Source: Parabacteroides hominis (lineage in GTDB: Bacteria; Bacteroidota; Bacteroidia; Bacteroidales; Tannerellaceae). From it: a stretch of DNA of 64,000 nucleotides. Within the stretch, counting starts at the first letter, position 1; each line of letters starts with the position of its first letter. A model generated the notes under the pieces. It saw nothing but the letters and a program-made list of their open reading frames with translations, was not told the origin of the DNA and did not search any database. A program made the translations under genes and the position numbers. Below, one piece after another: positions 1 to 8,788 of the stretch. The DNA is taken from assembly GCF_014287585.1 (NCBI RefSeq), contig NZ_JACOOJ010000023.1, positions 1 to 64,000 on the forward strand, read 5' to 3'.

Positions 1-1
1 G

Positions 2-109
2 AACGAAAATGGCAATTATTACTTATACAACTCGGAAAATTGCGGCATAGAAAAATACTATATCGGGAAAAGGAGGAAACGATATAAAAAGAGGATGTGT
101 CGGTTTTGA
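2..109 (+). CDS. possible 3' end of a gene entering from the left edge
   Basis: This frame is open from the window edge to a TGA at 107-109 and encodes about 35 residues rich in Asn, Tyr, Lys and Arg, ending in a basic tail. It could be the C-terminus of a gene starting outside the window. It could equally be chance, because the stop lies inside the hairpin at 91-118. No domain can be recognised from so short a piece. Confidence 0.25.
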   Translation, partial: NENGNYYLYNSENCGIEKYYIGKRRKRYKKRMCRF

Positions 110-118
110 CACACCCTC
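91..118 (-). terminator. intrinsic terminator hairpin
   Basis: Arms GAGGATGTGTC (91-101) and GACACACCCTC (108-118) pair with one mismatch around the loop GGTTTT. Read on the minus strand, the hairpin is followed by a T-rich run (the complement of ataaaaa at 84-90). It therefore suits termination of the minus-strand regulator gene that ends at 137. Confidence 0.6.
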
Positions 119-136
119 ATTGGTCAGGATAAAGTT

Positions 137-1897
137 TTAGCGAGTGAGCGAGTCCCTGTATTCCGACGGTGTCATACCATATCTGTTCCGGAAGATACGA
201 TAGAAACTTCTTGCATTATTAAATCCGGCATCCGTCGCTACCGCTTCTATCGTATAATTATATTCCCGGAGCAGGTGGATGGAATAATCCAGCCGTTTGT
301 TGTTGATATATCCGCTGAAGTTCGTGCCGGCATAGGTTTGGATCAGTTGTGCAAACGTGTTTTTCGAAATATGGATCTCTTTGAGCAAACGGTCCCTGGT
401 AATATCCGGGTCCAGATATAGTTTTTCTTCTTCGATCAAGCGATCCAGTTTATCAAACAGATTCTTGTCTTCCGGAGACATTTTCACCACGTTATTTTCA
501 TCATCTTCCTGTTTTGTGCTTTCGTGTATTATTTCCTGCGGTACATTTTCAGGCATTTGCTTCAGCCTTTCGACTTCGATCTTCGCCTGGTGCAGTTCTT
601 CCTGGCATTTCAATTGGTTGTTTATTTGTTTGGCCAGGAAACGGTTTTTTCGTTTGACCGTATGCAGATGGCGGACGACCAGGTAGATCGTAAGGCCGGC
701 AAGCAGCAACATGCTGATCGTCGCAAACTGGATTATTTTCTGCCGGTCGAGCATTGCCTCCTGCTTTTTGATTCGCGTGTCTTTTTGATGAGTCTCGTAG
801 ATGGTTGCCAATTCAAGGGCGGCATTTTGTTTTTCGCGTGTAGTGATGCTGTCGGTGATGACCGATATGCGGTCTTTATAGTTTAAGGCAGCCCGGTAGT
901 TGCCCAAACCGGTTGCAATGTCGGCCTGCCGCGATAGGAACCAGAGGAAGTCGGTGCTTACGCTATCCTGGTTGTTGACGAACTCTTTTTCACTCATCAG
1001 GCAATTGGCAGCCTCGTCATATCTGCCCGCCAGTATCAGGTAGTTCAGCGCCTCTGTTTTACCGTGAGATGTTTGGGCGAATTTTGTTGCACGATATCGT
1101 TTGAATGCTTCGGCTGCTTTTTCTTTTTGTCCTTTATCGAAGTAGAATACCGCCATTTTGCTGAATAAAAAACCATATTGTTCATCTAAATATCCCGGAG
1201 GAGCGCCTCCTAATTCAGCCATTTTGCCGATCAGTTTTTCTCTTTTCTTCCCGACTTCAATGGCCTTGTCTATTTCTTTCTTGCCATAATAATAGGTCAT
1301 TTGTTGCCCGTATATAAAGGTCAAGGAAGCTAATTCGCGTATGTCGTTGCTGTTTTCAAACATTTGGATCGCTTGCCGGACGTAGGGTTCTGCCTTTTCC
1401 TGCAATCCTTGTTCCCGGTAGATCGTGCCGATTTGAAACAAGATGTCGCCTTCTATCCGTTTATACCCGATTTGTTTTGCTTTTTCGTATATCTCGGTTG
1501 CCAGCTTCATGGCCTTTTGGTATTCGGCTGAAAGCATATAAGCCGTTATCACATCTCTTTTTATTCTTATTTCGAGCATAGGCGAAGCCGTTTTCATGGA
1601 GTCGCTTTGCAAGGTTTTGTTCAGATATGTTTCGGCCAGATGGAACATACGTCTGTTATTGTATATCTGGAATCGCATATAGTTCGCTTTCATATCCGAT
1701 ATTATCCCTTTCGTCTCGGCAGTATCGAGCAGGTTTAAAGCTCGCTGGTGTTCTGTAATATAGATCGATTGTATGTAATCATAAGTATAAACGCTGTCTG
1801 CCGGGGAAGACATATCGTTTTTCTGTTGCGGATCTGTGCTTAGGCATCCTGCCAGTAAGCAGATAAAGAGGCTGATGATAGGGTAAAGTGTTTTCAT
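137..1897 (-). CDS. membrane-anchored TPR sensor with AraC-type DNA-binding domain
   Basis: Probable one-component transcription regulator of 586 residues. I chose the start at 1897 rather than the longer frame from 1969. It gives a clean signal sequence with a lipobox (LLAGC, Cys at about residue 18), and a TACCTTTG promoter box lies between the two candidate starts. Residues of about 45-370 form helical TPR-like repeats. One transmembrane helix lies at about 388-408, followed by a coiled-coil linker (about 416-446). An AraC-type helix-turn-helix ends the protein (about 480-584, with the typical IEAVATDAGFNNARSFYRIF region). The expected topology is a periplasmic TPR sensor and a cytoplasmic DNA-binding domain. 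The lipobox on a protein that also spans the membrane is odd; it may be an uncleaved anchor. Its target genes are not evident. Confidence 0.85.
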   Translation of the reverse strand: MKTLYPIISLFICLLAGCLSTDPQQKNDMSSPADSVYTYDYIQSIYITEHQRALNLLDTAETKGIISDMKANYMRFQIYNNRRMFHLAETYLNKTLQSDSMKTASPMLEIRIKRDVITAYMLSAEYQKAMKLATEIYEKAKQIGYKRIEGDILFQIGTIYREQGLQEKAEPYVRQAIQMFENSNDIRELASLTFIYGQQMTYYYGKKEIDKAIEVGKKREKLIGKMAELGGAPPGYLDEQYGFLFSKMAVFYFDKGQKEKAAEAFKRYRATKFAQTSHGKTEALNYLILAGRYDEAANCLMSEKEFVNNQDSVSTDFLWFLSRQADIATGLGNYRAALNYKDRISVITDSITTREKQNAALELATIYETHQKDTRIKKQEAMLDRQKIIQFATISMLLLAGLTIYLVVRHLHTVKRKNRFLAKQINNQLKCQEELHQAKIEVERLKQMPENVPQEIIHESTKQEDDENNVVKMSPEDKNLFDKLDRLIEEEKLYLDPDITRDRLLKEIHISKNTFAQLIQTYAGTNFSGYINNKRLDYSIHLLREYNYTIEAVATDAGFNNARSFYRIFRNRYGMTPSEYRDSLTR

Positions 1898-1918
1898 ATT
1901 TGTCCATTTTTTCAGTGG

Positions 1919-1926
1919 CAAAGGTA
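1919..1926 (-). promoter_or_regulatory. -7 box TACCTTTG before the AraC/TPR regulator
   Basis: TACCTTTG on the minus strand matches the Bacteroidetes -7 consensus TAnnTTTG and lies about 22 bases before the ATG at 1897. I see no good TTG at the -33 distance. The box would place transcription initiation downstream of the alternative start at 1969, so it supports the shorter protein. Confidence 0.5.
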
Positions 1927-2085
1927 GAAAAAATGAAGTAGATGTCACCTGGGTGATGCAAATAAACAAGATATAATTTATGGGTTCGTGCCGCCATGAC
2001 AGGAATTCTCTTTAATATGATAGAAACACATCTTTACACTGACAGCTGGAGACGGTTGTAGAATAATCGGGTAGGCCATAATCAG

Positions 2086-2150
2086 GAAGTGTATCAAAAC
2101 TCTCCTGTTTCCACGTCAAGCGCGGGAACAGGAGAGTTTTGATACACTTC
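2086..2150. terminator. 27-bp near-perfect inverted repeat, probable terminator
   Basis: Arms 2086-2112 and 2124-2150 pair at 26 of 27 positions, and the one exception can form a G-U pair. The loop is 11 bases. A T-rich run (tattttta) follows on the plus strand. It lies between the stop of the DEAD-box helicase (2169) and the start of the regulator (1897), both on the minus strand, so it probably insulates the two genes. The T-run is on the unexpected side for the helicase. Confidence 0.6.
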
Positions 2151-2168
2151 TATTTTTATAAACGCTAT

Positions 2169-3452
2169 TTATGCTTCCTTTCTCGGCCTTCCCCTGCGGC
2201 GTTGGTTGTTATTGCCGGCGGGGCGGCTGTTGCTTTTTCCTTTTCCGCCGTCTTTGCGGGGGCGTCCTCTGCCGCGACGCATGTTGGAGTATTTTTCGGG
2301 CTCGTATAAAGGGGTTTCACCGAATTTGGGATCGACCGGTATTTTGTAGACTTCCTTATCCAGAAATTCTTCGATACGTTTGAATTGGAATTGTTCTTCG
2401 GTGGAAATGAAAGTGATGGCTAATCCCTCGCCGTTCGTTCCGCGGGCGGTACGACCGATGCGGTGCACATAGTCTTCCGGGTCGTGGGGAATGTCGAAAT
2501 TGACTACCAACTTGATGTCGTTGATATCGATTCCGCGCGAGACGACATCGGTGGCAACGAGGATATCGATACGTCCGTTCTTAAACTCTTTCATTACCTC
2601 TTCACGCTGTGACTGCTCAAGGTCGGAATGCATGGCAGCCACGTTGAACTTCATTCGTTTGAGGGTGGATGCCAACTCCTTTACTTTCATTTTTGAAGAC
2701 GAAAATATAATGACACGCTGCGGACGGCTCTGTGAGAACAGGTCTTCCAAGATACGCAATTTCTGCATATCGTAGCAGACATAGGCCGTTTGCATGATTG
2801 TTTCGGGTGGACGGGAGATGGCTATCTTGACTTCTACCGGATTTTTCAGGATCGTTTGAGCCAGCGTCCGGATCTTGGGCGGCATCGTGGCGGAGAACAT
2901 GATTGTCTGGCAAGCCGGTGGCAGTTGCTTCTGGACCTGCATGATATCGTCATAAAATCCCATGTCGAGCATCCGGTCCGCTTCATCAAGGATGAAGAAG
3001 GATACCTGCGACAGGTCGACAGTCCCCAGTTTGATATGCGACAATAAACGTCCGGGGGTAGCGATCACAATATCGGCACCCATTTCCATCCCGCGCTTTT
3101 GTTGCTCCCAGGCAATACCGTCCGTTCCTCCGTAGACAGCAACGGCGGAAACGGGGACAAAATAGGTGAAACCTTCGATTTGCTGGTCGATCTGTTGGGC
3201 CAATTCGCGTGTGGGAGCCATGATAATGGCATTGATAGCATTGGCCGGATGTAATCCTTTGCTGAGTTCATTGATTACCGGCAACACATAAGCCGCTGTT
3301 TTTCCTGTTCCAGTCTGTGCACAGGCAATAATGTCTTTCCCTTCCAAAATAACCGGAATCGTTAGTTCCTGCACTGGAGTTGTCTCCATAAAATTCATTG
3401 CGTCAAGACCATCCAATACGGCCTCTTCTAAATCCAATTCGTCAAATCTCAT
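2169..3452 (-). CDS. DEAD-box ATP-dependent RNA helicase (RhlE-like)
   Basis: A 427-residue helicase that unwinds RNA duplexes using ATP, likely in ribosome assembly or RNA turnover. All core motifs are present: a Q motif near residues 24-28, AQTGTGKT (45-52), PTRELA (80-85), ATPGR (131-135), DEAD (156-159), SAT (187-189), VATDVVSRGID, and HRIGRTAR near residue 330. The last 40 or so residues form a disordered basic tail carrying the sequence RGRPRK twice. This is an AT-hook-like motif, also seen in Bacteroidetes relatives. The gene stands alone, divergent from the histidine kinase at 3638. Confidence 0.95.
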   Translation of the reverse strand: MRFDELDLEEAVLDGLDAMNFMETTPVQELTIPVILEGKDIIACAQTGTGKTAAYVLPVINELSKGLHPANAINAIIMAPTRELAQQIDQQIEGFTYFVPVSAVAVYGGTDGIAWEQQKRGMEMGADIVIATPGRLLSHIKLGTVDLSQVSFFILDEADRMLDMGFYDDIMQVQKQLPPACQTIMFSATMPPKIRTLAQTILKNPVEVKIAISRPPETIMQTAYVCYDMQKLRILEDLFSQSRPQRVIIFSSSKMKVKELASTLKRMKFNVAAMHSDLEQSQREEVMKEFKNGRIDILVATDVVSRGIDINDIKLVVNFDIPHDPEDYVHRIGRTARGTNGEGLAITFISTEEQFQFKRIEEFLDKEVYKIPVDPKFGETPLYEPEKYSNMRRGRGRPRKDGGKGKSNSRPAGNNNQRRRGRPRKEA

Positions 3453-3637
3453 CTTTCATCATTAAATTCCCGGTAAAGGTAGGTAATATTTGGCAATATT
3501 TATTACACGGAAGGCTGCTCTTCTTTCAAAACAGTCGTTTTTTTCAAGAAGATATTGATTTTAACGATGTTTTTCAAGGGTGTTGTTATAAAAATAAATA
3601 TCTTTAGACCCAAATTAGCGTTTTAAAGCATTTTGTT

Positions 3638-5182
3638 ATGGGCAGTACTTATGGCGGAAAGGATTTTCAGCCAATCTTACAAAAGCAAGATTCATTACAT
3701 GAATTGATCAATACGATTTTGGATAAACTACCGTTAGGCGTTTTTGTAAAAGATGCCGAAGATGATTTCAGATATCTGTATTGGAATCGTTTCATGGAAG
3801 AAATAACCGGTATCGATACGAAAAAGGTTGAAGGGCATAATGATTTCGAACTGCGTTTTGATGCGATCATGTCGGCAGAAGAGCGTTTGGAGTTGGATCG
3901 TGATGTCATGATGACAGGTAGAACTGTTGAGTTCAATGGCAAGATTTCGGATGTATATGGCATTCGGAAAGATATTGAGGTCACAAAATTCCCGATCGCA
4001 CTGAGTAACGGCAAACCTCTGTTGCTGGCTCTATGGCGCGACGTCACTGCCCGCAATAAGATGGAAAACACACTGAAGCGTTCGCAAGTACTCACCAAAA
4101 TGGCTTTGCATGCAAACGACATCCGGCTTTGTTCCATATTTGTAAATCCCGATAGCAAACGAAATTATAATGATGCGGTTGTCCAGGTGAATAACTGGTT
4201 GCCGGGGAAGGAAGACGAACTGATTGATATCTCATGGCCTCGCTTTGCCGCGCGGGTTCATCCTGACGACAGGGAGATGCATGATGAGGCTTTCCGGAAG
4301 TTATGTTCGGGAGAAATGTCGGAAGTGAAAATCGAGTTGCGTGTGAAATATCCGGGAATGGATGATTACCACTGGCGTGAATCGTCGGCAACCGTTTACG
4401 AACGGGATGAACGGGGAAGAGCATTTGTGATTTTGGGGTGCACGATCAATATTCAGGAACGTAAGGGACAGGAACTGAATCTGGAAGAAGCCCGGCATAA
4501 AGCGGAACTTGCCGACAAGATGAAGTCCAAGTATCTGGCTGATATGAGTCATGAGATCCGTACCCCGTTGAATGCGATCACCGGTTTTTCCGAATTGATG
4601 GCTTTTGCCGATTCGGATGAGGAACGTCAGGGGTATTATGAGATCATTAAAACGAACAACCAGTTGCTCATGCAGCTGATAAACGATATTCTCGATCTAT
4701 CCAAGATCGAAGCCGATGCCATCAAGATCAGTTATGAACCGGTCGATATAAACGAGCTGATGGATACGACATTTGCCTCTGTCAAACTCCGTATGCCGGA
4801 AGGTGTACAATTGTTCCTGGAAAAAGGCAGTTGCACTTGTCATTTCGGGACCGACAGCATCCGCCTGTTGCAATTGATCAATAACTTGGCGAATAACGCC
4901 ATAAAGAATACCCAAGAGGGAAGCATCACTTTGGGATATACCTGCCTGCCGGATAAACGTCTGAAGTTTTATGTGAAGGATACGGGAATCGGCATTGCAA
5001 AAGATAAACTGGAGAGTCTTTTCACCCGTTTTGTCAAAGTGAACGATTATGTGGAAGGAATCGGTTTGGGGCTTGCCATCTGCCAGGGATTGGTCACTAA
5101 AATGGGTGGTTCCATGCACGTGGAATCCGAATTGGGTGTCGGTTCGACTTTCTCTTTCGTGTTGCCGTCACATGATGAATAA
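3638..5182 (+). CDS. PAS-domain sensor histidine kinase
   Basis: A 514-residue kinase of a two-component system with no transmembrane helix, so a cytoplasmic sensor. Two PAS/PAC units occupy about 18-140 and 150-275. The second ends in a typical PAC segment (YHWRESSATVY to GCTINIQERK). The HisKA box SHEIRTPLNA holds the phospho-accepting His at 305. The HATPase domain follows, with an N box (INNLANNAIKN), a G1 box (DTGIGIA) and a G2 box (GIGLGLAI). There is no receiver domain and no response regulator beside it, so the partner is encoded elsewhere. The gene is convergent with the solute-binding protein gene ending at 5211. Confidence 0.93.
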   Translation: MGSTYGGKDFQPILQKQDSLHELINTILDKLPLGVFVKDAEDDFRYLYWNRFMEEITGIDTKKVEGHNDFELRFDAIMSAEERLELDRDVMMTGRTVEFNGKISDVYGIRKDIEVTKFPIALSNGKPLLLALWRDVTARNKMENTLKRSQVLTKMALHANDIRLCSIFVNPDSKRNYNDAVVQVNNWLPGKEDELIDISWPRFAARVHPDDREMHDEAFRKLCSGEMSEVKIELRVKYPGMDDYHWRESSATVYERDERGRAFVILGCTINIQERKGQELNLEEARHKAELADKMKSKYLADMSHEIRTPLNAITGFSELMAFADSDEERQGYYEIIKTNNQLLMQLINDILDLSKIEADAIKISYEPVDINELMDTTFASVKLRMPEGVQLFLEKGSCTCHFGTDSIRLLQLINNLANNAIKNTQEGSITLGYTCLPDKRLKFYVKDTGIGIAKDKLESLFTRFVKVNDYVEGIGLGLAICQGLVTKMGGSMHVESELGVGSTFSFVLPSHDE

Positions 5183-5210
5183 TGTGCCGAAGCGATAATT
5201 CGCCGTTACA

Positions 5211-6038
5211 TTATTTATAATATTTCTTATAGATCTTATTGAATGTACCGTTCTTGCGTATCTGGTCCAGCCAGCTGTTCAGGCTGTCGAGCAGGATAGG
5301 GGAGTCTTTGCGGACTGCCCAGGATTGGAGTTGCGTGAAACTTATGTCTGTTTTGATATCTATTTCCGGAAGTTGTTTTTGGGAAAGGACGGCTATTTGC
5401 TGGTCGCAGACGGCATAATCGATATCTCCTTTGGCTACCATGATGGCAAGCTGTTCCCCGGAATATAACTCGTCTTCTATTACGTAAATCGTATCGCCGA
5501 TCTCATGTCCCAGGTTCTGTAGCCTGAGTTGGGAAGGAGAATCTTTCGGGATATATAAAGTCTTACCGGCCAGATCGAGTTGGTTACGGATCGGTTTAAG
5601 CCCGTTGTTGGCCTCTTCCGTTCGTTGTATCAGGACTTGTTTGTTGAGGACGATCGGCTCTGTGAACAGATATTTCTCTTTGATCTCGCTGGTTATCGGG
5701 ATATTGCGGGCGACAACATCGCATTTGTTCTCTTCGAGCATATCGAAGCTCTCGGCCAAGCTCATTTCTAAAAGCGTCTGTACTTCCAAGCCTGATAATT
5801 GGGCGATGGCCTGGCTCAGTTCATATTGGAAACCTTCTATCGTATCGCCTGCCACATAATAACCCGATTGATTGTATTCGGTCACCAGCCGCAGGATTCC
5901 CTCTTCTTTGATCTCCGGATAATCGCGTGGGAGAATCTCTGTTTTCGACATGGTTTTCAGACGCCATAACATGATCATGGTTGCAACGGCGATTATCAGC
6001 AGCCCTGTATAGACTCCTATCAGTTTCCTCGATTTCAT
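5211..6038 (-). CDS. extracellular solute-binding (SBP_bac_3-like) membrane-anchored protein
   Basis: A 275-residue protein with an N-terminal membrane anchor (about residues 7-25) followed by a periplasmic type-3 solute-binding fold, as in amino-acid ABC binding proteins and some sensor inputs. The segments ILRLVTEYN, GFQYELSQAIAQLSG, DVVARNIPIT and DYAVCDQQIA fit that family. No ABC permease or ATPase lies beside it, so a transport role is unproven. It may be a lone sensor or a transglycosylase-like (MltF N-domain) relative. The start is 4 bases after the stop of the upstream porin gene, which indicates one transcript. Confidence 0.8.
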   Translation of the reverse strand: MKSRKLIGVYTGLLIIAVATMIMLWRLKTMSKTEILPRDYPEIKEEGILRLVTEYNQSGYYVAGDTIEGFQYELSQAIAQLSGLEVQTLLEMSLAESFDMLEENKCDVVARNIPITSEIKEKYLFTEPIVLNKQVLIQRTEEANNGLKPIRNQLDLAGKTLYIPKDSPSQLRLQNLGHEIGDTIYVIEDELYSGEQLAIMVAKGDIDYAVCDQQIAVLSQKQLPEIDIKTDISFTQLQSWAVRKDSPILLDSLNSWLDQIRKNGTFNKIYKKYYK

Positions 6039-6042
6039 AAAA

Positions 6043-8154
6043 TCAGTTGTTGAATGTGACAGCCACGCCCATTTTCAGGACGAACGGATCCAGCGGATAA
6101 TGCGCCAGCGAGAAGTAGTTCGGATTGACGAACTTGGAACTCAGATTGTAGCCCATCACAAAGAAACGAGCCTGTTTCAGGTGGAAATTGACATAGGCAT
6201 TGACAAGCGGGTAATTACCGACTTTCACTTCGTCCTGTACCTGGAACTGCTGTGTAGCCGGTTCGTAATACGGGGCGTAGTAAGAAGTATTATAATACAT
6301 ATTGGCCCCCAATTGCACCATCAACACCTTTGCTACCTTAAATTTCAGATACATATTGGTGTACAGGCTGATTTGAGGCAAAGGCAGTACACTTTTGTCG
6401 CTGCTCAACTGATAGGCTACTTCGTTTTCCCATCCGAAAGCGCGGTACATGACGTCTTGTTTGATGCGGGCGTTTATCACCTGCAAATTTCCGTTTTTCT
6501 GTTCCGGCATTCCTTGCTTGTTGAAGAATACATAGTTTTGTATGCTTTCGATCCCGGCAGACAACTGTGTCCGTGTCGATTCGAGGTCGATCTTGGCTCC
6601 GGCGTAGATTTGCTGGATCATGTTCATATCCCGGTTATCCCACCAGAAATAACGGGAATGGAAATGCCGCATATAGAATGAAGGAGTGACATTCTTGATG
6701 TATCCTTCCGCACTGATCGTTGCGTCTTTTTTAAATAGCTTGAATTTGGTTTGCAGGTTTCCCGTAGCCCGGAATTCCCCGATGTCGTCACCTACGACGC
6801 AAAGTTCTCCACGGGCATTGTAAGTCAGGATGTTTCCTCGGCGTTTGGAGATTTCAGCTCCGATATATGTAGAGAATTCGTCATAAACCTGTGTAACCGG
6901 AAATTCGATGGTGGAAGGAGAGGCGTCTAACCCGCTACCGTATTCGGGATCGTAAGACAGTCCCGGTATTTGGGCCGGCAACTGGAATTTGCGCTTGTCG
7001 AAAGTCGCAAAGGCTGTGATGCCGAACTTAGCCCAGTCCTGAAAACCTTCGCGGAGGGAGAGCCCGAAAGTATTGCGCAGATTCCAATAGGAAGTACGGT
7101 CGTCGACACCCGTACCGTTTTCCAAGCCGAATACACGCGGGTCCCCATCCGGAGTCAGATAGCATTCGTTCAGATTTTGGTTCGCTTCCGAGCGGAAACG
7201 GCGGCGGTTGTCCTGATATTCCAGTGTATGAATGATACTGGATACAGGAATAAATATTTTTACTGGATTTCCTAACGTGTCCACTTCCCCTTCCAGTTCG
7301 CGTTCGAATCCGAGGTTATAATGGTGGCTCAGGAAATACTGTTTGCCGCGTACACGGTTCCATGCCTTGACCGGATAGCGTGTGTCGAAAGCCTTAGGGT
7401 CGTCCTGGTTTCTCTCGCCGGCAAAATATTGGTCCGGGTTGGTGATAACCGAGTCGTTGGCCAACCCTCCGTTTTCGTAATTGATGAAGTTGAAGTTGCT
7501 CAGGTAGGCATGCGCTTCGTAGCGATCCGACTTGTAACTGCCGAAAAGACGGTAGCTCAACAACTTATTACCGTTATTCTTGTAATATCCGCGACTGTAG
7601 ATATAATCCAGATCGCCGCCTACGTTGATCTTCGGGCCGAAGTTCATGGTCAGCGTGCCTTTCAATCGTTCGTTTTTGCTTTCGCTTCCTCCCATAGTCG
7701 TATACATCACGTTCGTATAGGGGATTTTCGTATTGTAATACAGGGCGTTCTGAGGGTCCGTGATATAATAATCGTAAGCATCGGCAAACAGGAAATCCCG
7801 TGGTTCCTTGCGTTCGGAAAAGATACGGGTTTGTGCCGGTGACCCCGTATTGGCCAGATAGCCGACTGCCAGCGATTCGGATTCCACCAGCGTGCTGTTG
7901 GCGAAATTCAATTTATGTGTGTCCAACGGGGCAATATAAGGATCGCCCAGCAGAGGCGTAAGGCGGTAGGCCGTGATACGCTTGTTGTCCGTCGATGCGC
8001 TATCGGGAATCAGCAGGCTGTCAGGAACTTCCTGATTGGCTTTGGAGAGGTTGCCGAGCGAGAATCCTTTCCGGTCTCCGCCCGGCCGGCGTTGCGCATG
8101 CAGAGCCGAAGCGGATATTATCAAGAGTAATAATATGTATAAGCTATGCTTCAT
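6043..8154 (-). CDS. putative outer-membrane porin (Bacteroidetes putative porin family)
   Basis: About 703 residues from the Met at 8154, chosen because it begins a clear signal peptide (MKHSLYILLLLIISASALHA) ending at an Ala-x-Ala site; the longer frame adds only three residues. The body is rich in aromatic, alternating beta segments (for example YYNTSYYAPYYEPATQQF and NYFSLAHYPLDPFVLKMG) and ends in a hydrophobic strand, as expected of an outer-membrane beta-barrel. It matches the family annotated as putative porin (about 650-700 residues) in Bacteroidetes. The substrate is unknown. It is the first gene of a pair with the solute-binding protein. Confidence 0.85.
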   Translation of the reverse strand: MKHSLYILLLLIISASALHAQRRPGGDRKGFSLGNLSKANQEVPDSLLIPDSASTDNKRITAYRLTPLLGDPYIAPLDTHKLNFANSTLVESESLAVGYLANTGSPAQTRIFSERKEPRDFLFADAYDYYITDPQNALYYNTKIPYTNVMYTTMGGSESKNERLKGTLTMNFGPKINVGGDLDYIYSRGYYKNNGNKLLSYRLFGSYKSDRYEAHAYLSNFNFINYENGGLANDSVITNPDQYFAGERNQDDPKAFDTRYPVKAWNRVRGKQYFLSHHYNLGFERELEGEVDTLGNPVKIFIPVSSIIHTLEYQDNRRRFRSEANQNLNECYLTPDGDPRVFGLENGTGVDDRTSYWNLRNTFGLSLREGFQDWAKFGITAFATFDKRKFQLPAQIPGLSYDPEYGSGLDASPSTIEFPVTQVYDEFSTYIGAEISKRRGNILTYNARGELCVVGDDIGEFRATGNLQTKFKLFKKDATISAEGYIKNVTPSFYMRHFHSRYFWWDNRDMNMIQQIYAGAKIDLESTRTQLSAGIESIQNYVFFNKQGMPEQKNGNLQVINARIKQDVMYRAFGWENEVAYQLSSDKSVLPLPQISLYTNMYLKFKVAKVLMVQLGANMYYNTSYYAPYYEPATQQFQVQDEVKVGNYPLVNAYVNFHLKQARFFVMGYNLSSKFVNPNYFSLAHYPLDPFVLKMGVAVTFNN

Positions 8155-8171
8155 GAGGGGCAAAGATATAA

Positions 8172-8203
8172 CAAAAGGGCGTCCTACGAAATAGAAACGC
8201 CCT
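8172..8203 (-). terminator. terminator of the 2-oxoacid oxidoreductase operon
   Basis: AGGGCGT (8176-8182) pairs with ACGCCCT (8197-8203). On the minus strand the hairpin is followed by TTTT. It sits just after the stop of the last operon gene (8225) and 18 bases before the porin start, which separates the two units. Confidence 0.65.
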
Positions 8204-8224
8204 CTTTATATTCTTTTTGCAAGA

Positions 8225-8773
8225 TTACACTTTCTGTATAATCTCCATACCTTTCTTAATGGCAGCCTCGTTCATCGGGATGAGCTTGTGGTGGCGTTCG
8301 GGCAGGGATTTCTTCAAGCCTAACAGAACGTTTTCCAGTTTCACCATCGGGACGATTTTCAGCAGTCCGCCAAGGATCAGCATATTGAATGCTTTCTCGT
8401 TTTTCATTTCCGTAGCCGCGTCCATGGCATCCACGCGATATACGCTGACGTCGGTCCGTTTCACCGGTGTATGGATTCCATATCCGTCATAAATAATGAT
8501 GCCGCCTTTTTTCACCTTGCTTTCGAACTTGTCCATAGAGGGCTGGTTCAGGATGATGGCAATATCATATTCGTTCAGTACGGGAGAGCTGATGCGGTCG
8601 TCACTCAGGATAACGGTTACGTTGGCTGTACCACCACGTTGTTCAGGGCCGTAAGAAGGCATCCAGCTGACTTCCTTCCCTTCCATCAGGCCGGAGTAAG
8701 CCAGGATCTTACCCATTGACAAAACCCCTTGTCCGCCGAAACCTGCTATTATTATCTCTTGTTTCATTGTCAA
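8225..8773 (-). CDS. vorC: 2-oxoacid:ferredoxin oxidoreductase, gamma subunit
   Basis: A 182-residue gamma subunit of a pyruvate:ferredoxin-type oxidoreductase, which takes part in CoA binding and electron transfer. It opens with a nucleotide-fold glycine motif (IIIAGFGGQGVLSMGKILA), followed by the conserved WMPSYGPEQRGGTANVTV segment. It is the last gene of the operon, 15 bases after the beta subunit. The start could also be the Met two codons later (8767). The complex could act on branched-chain 2-oxoacids (vor) or on 2-oxoglutarate (kor). The symbol follows usual annotation practice for Bacteroidales, not a test of substrate. Confidence 0.88.
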   Translation of the reverse strand: MTMKQEIIIAGFGGQGVLSMGKILAYSGLMEGKEVSWMPSYGPEQRGGTANVTVILSDDRISSPVLNEYDIAIILNQPSMDKFESKVKKGGIIIYDGYGIHTPVKRTDVSVYRVDAMDAATEMKNEKAFNMLILGGLLKIVPMVKLENVLLGLKKSLPERHHKLIPMNEAAIKKGMEIIQKV

Positions 8774-8788
8774 TAATTTGCTGATTAA

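Noticed and set aside
5211..6038. An amino-acid ABC importer
   Set aside because: Only the binding-protein domain is present, with no permease or ATPase beside it; the neighbour is a porin.
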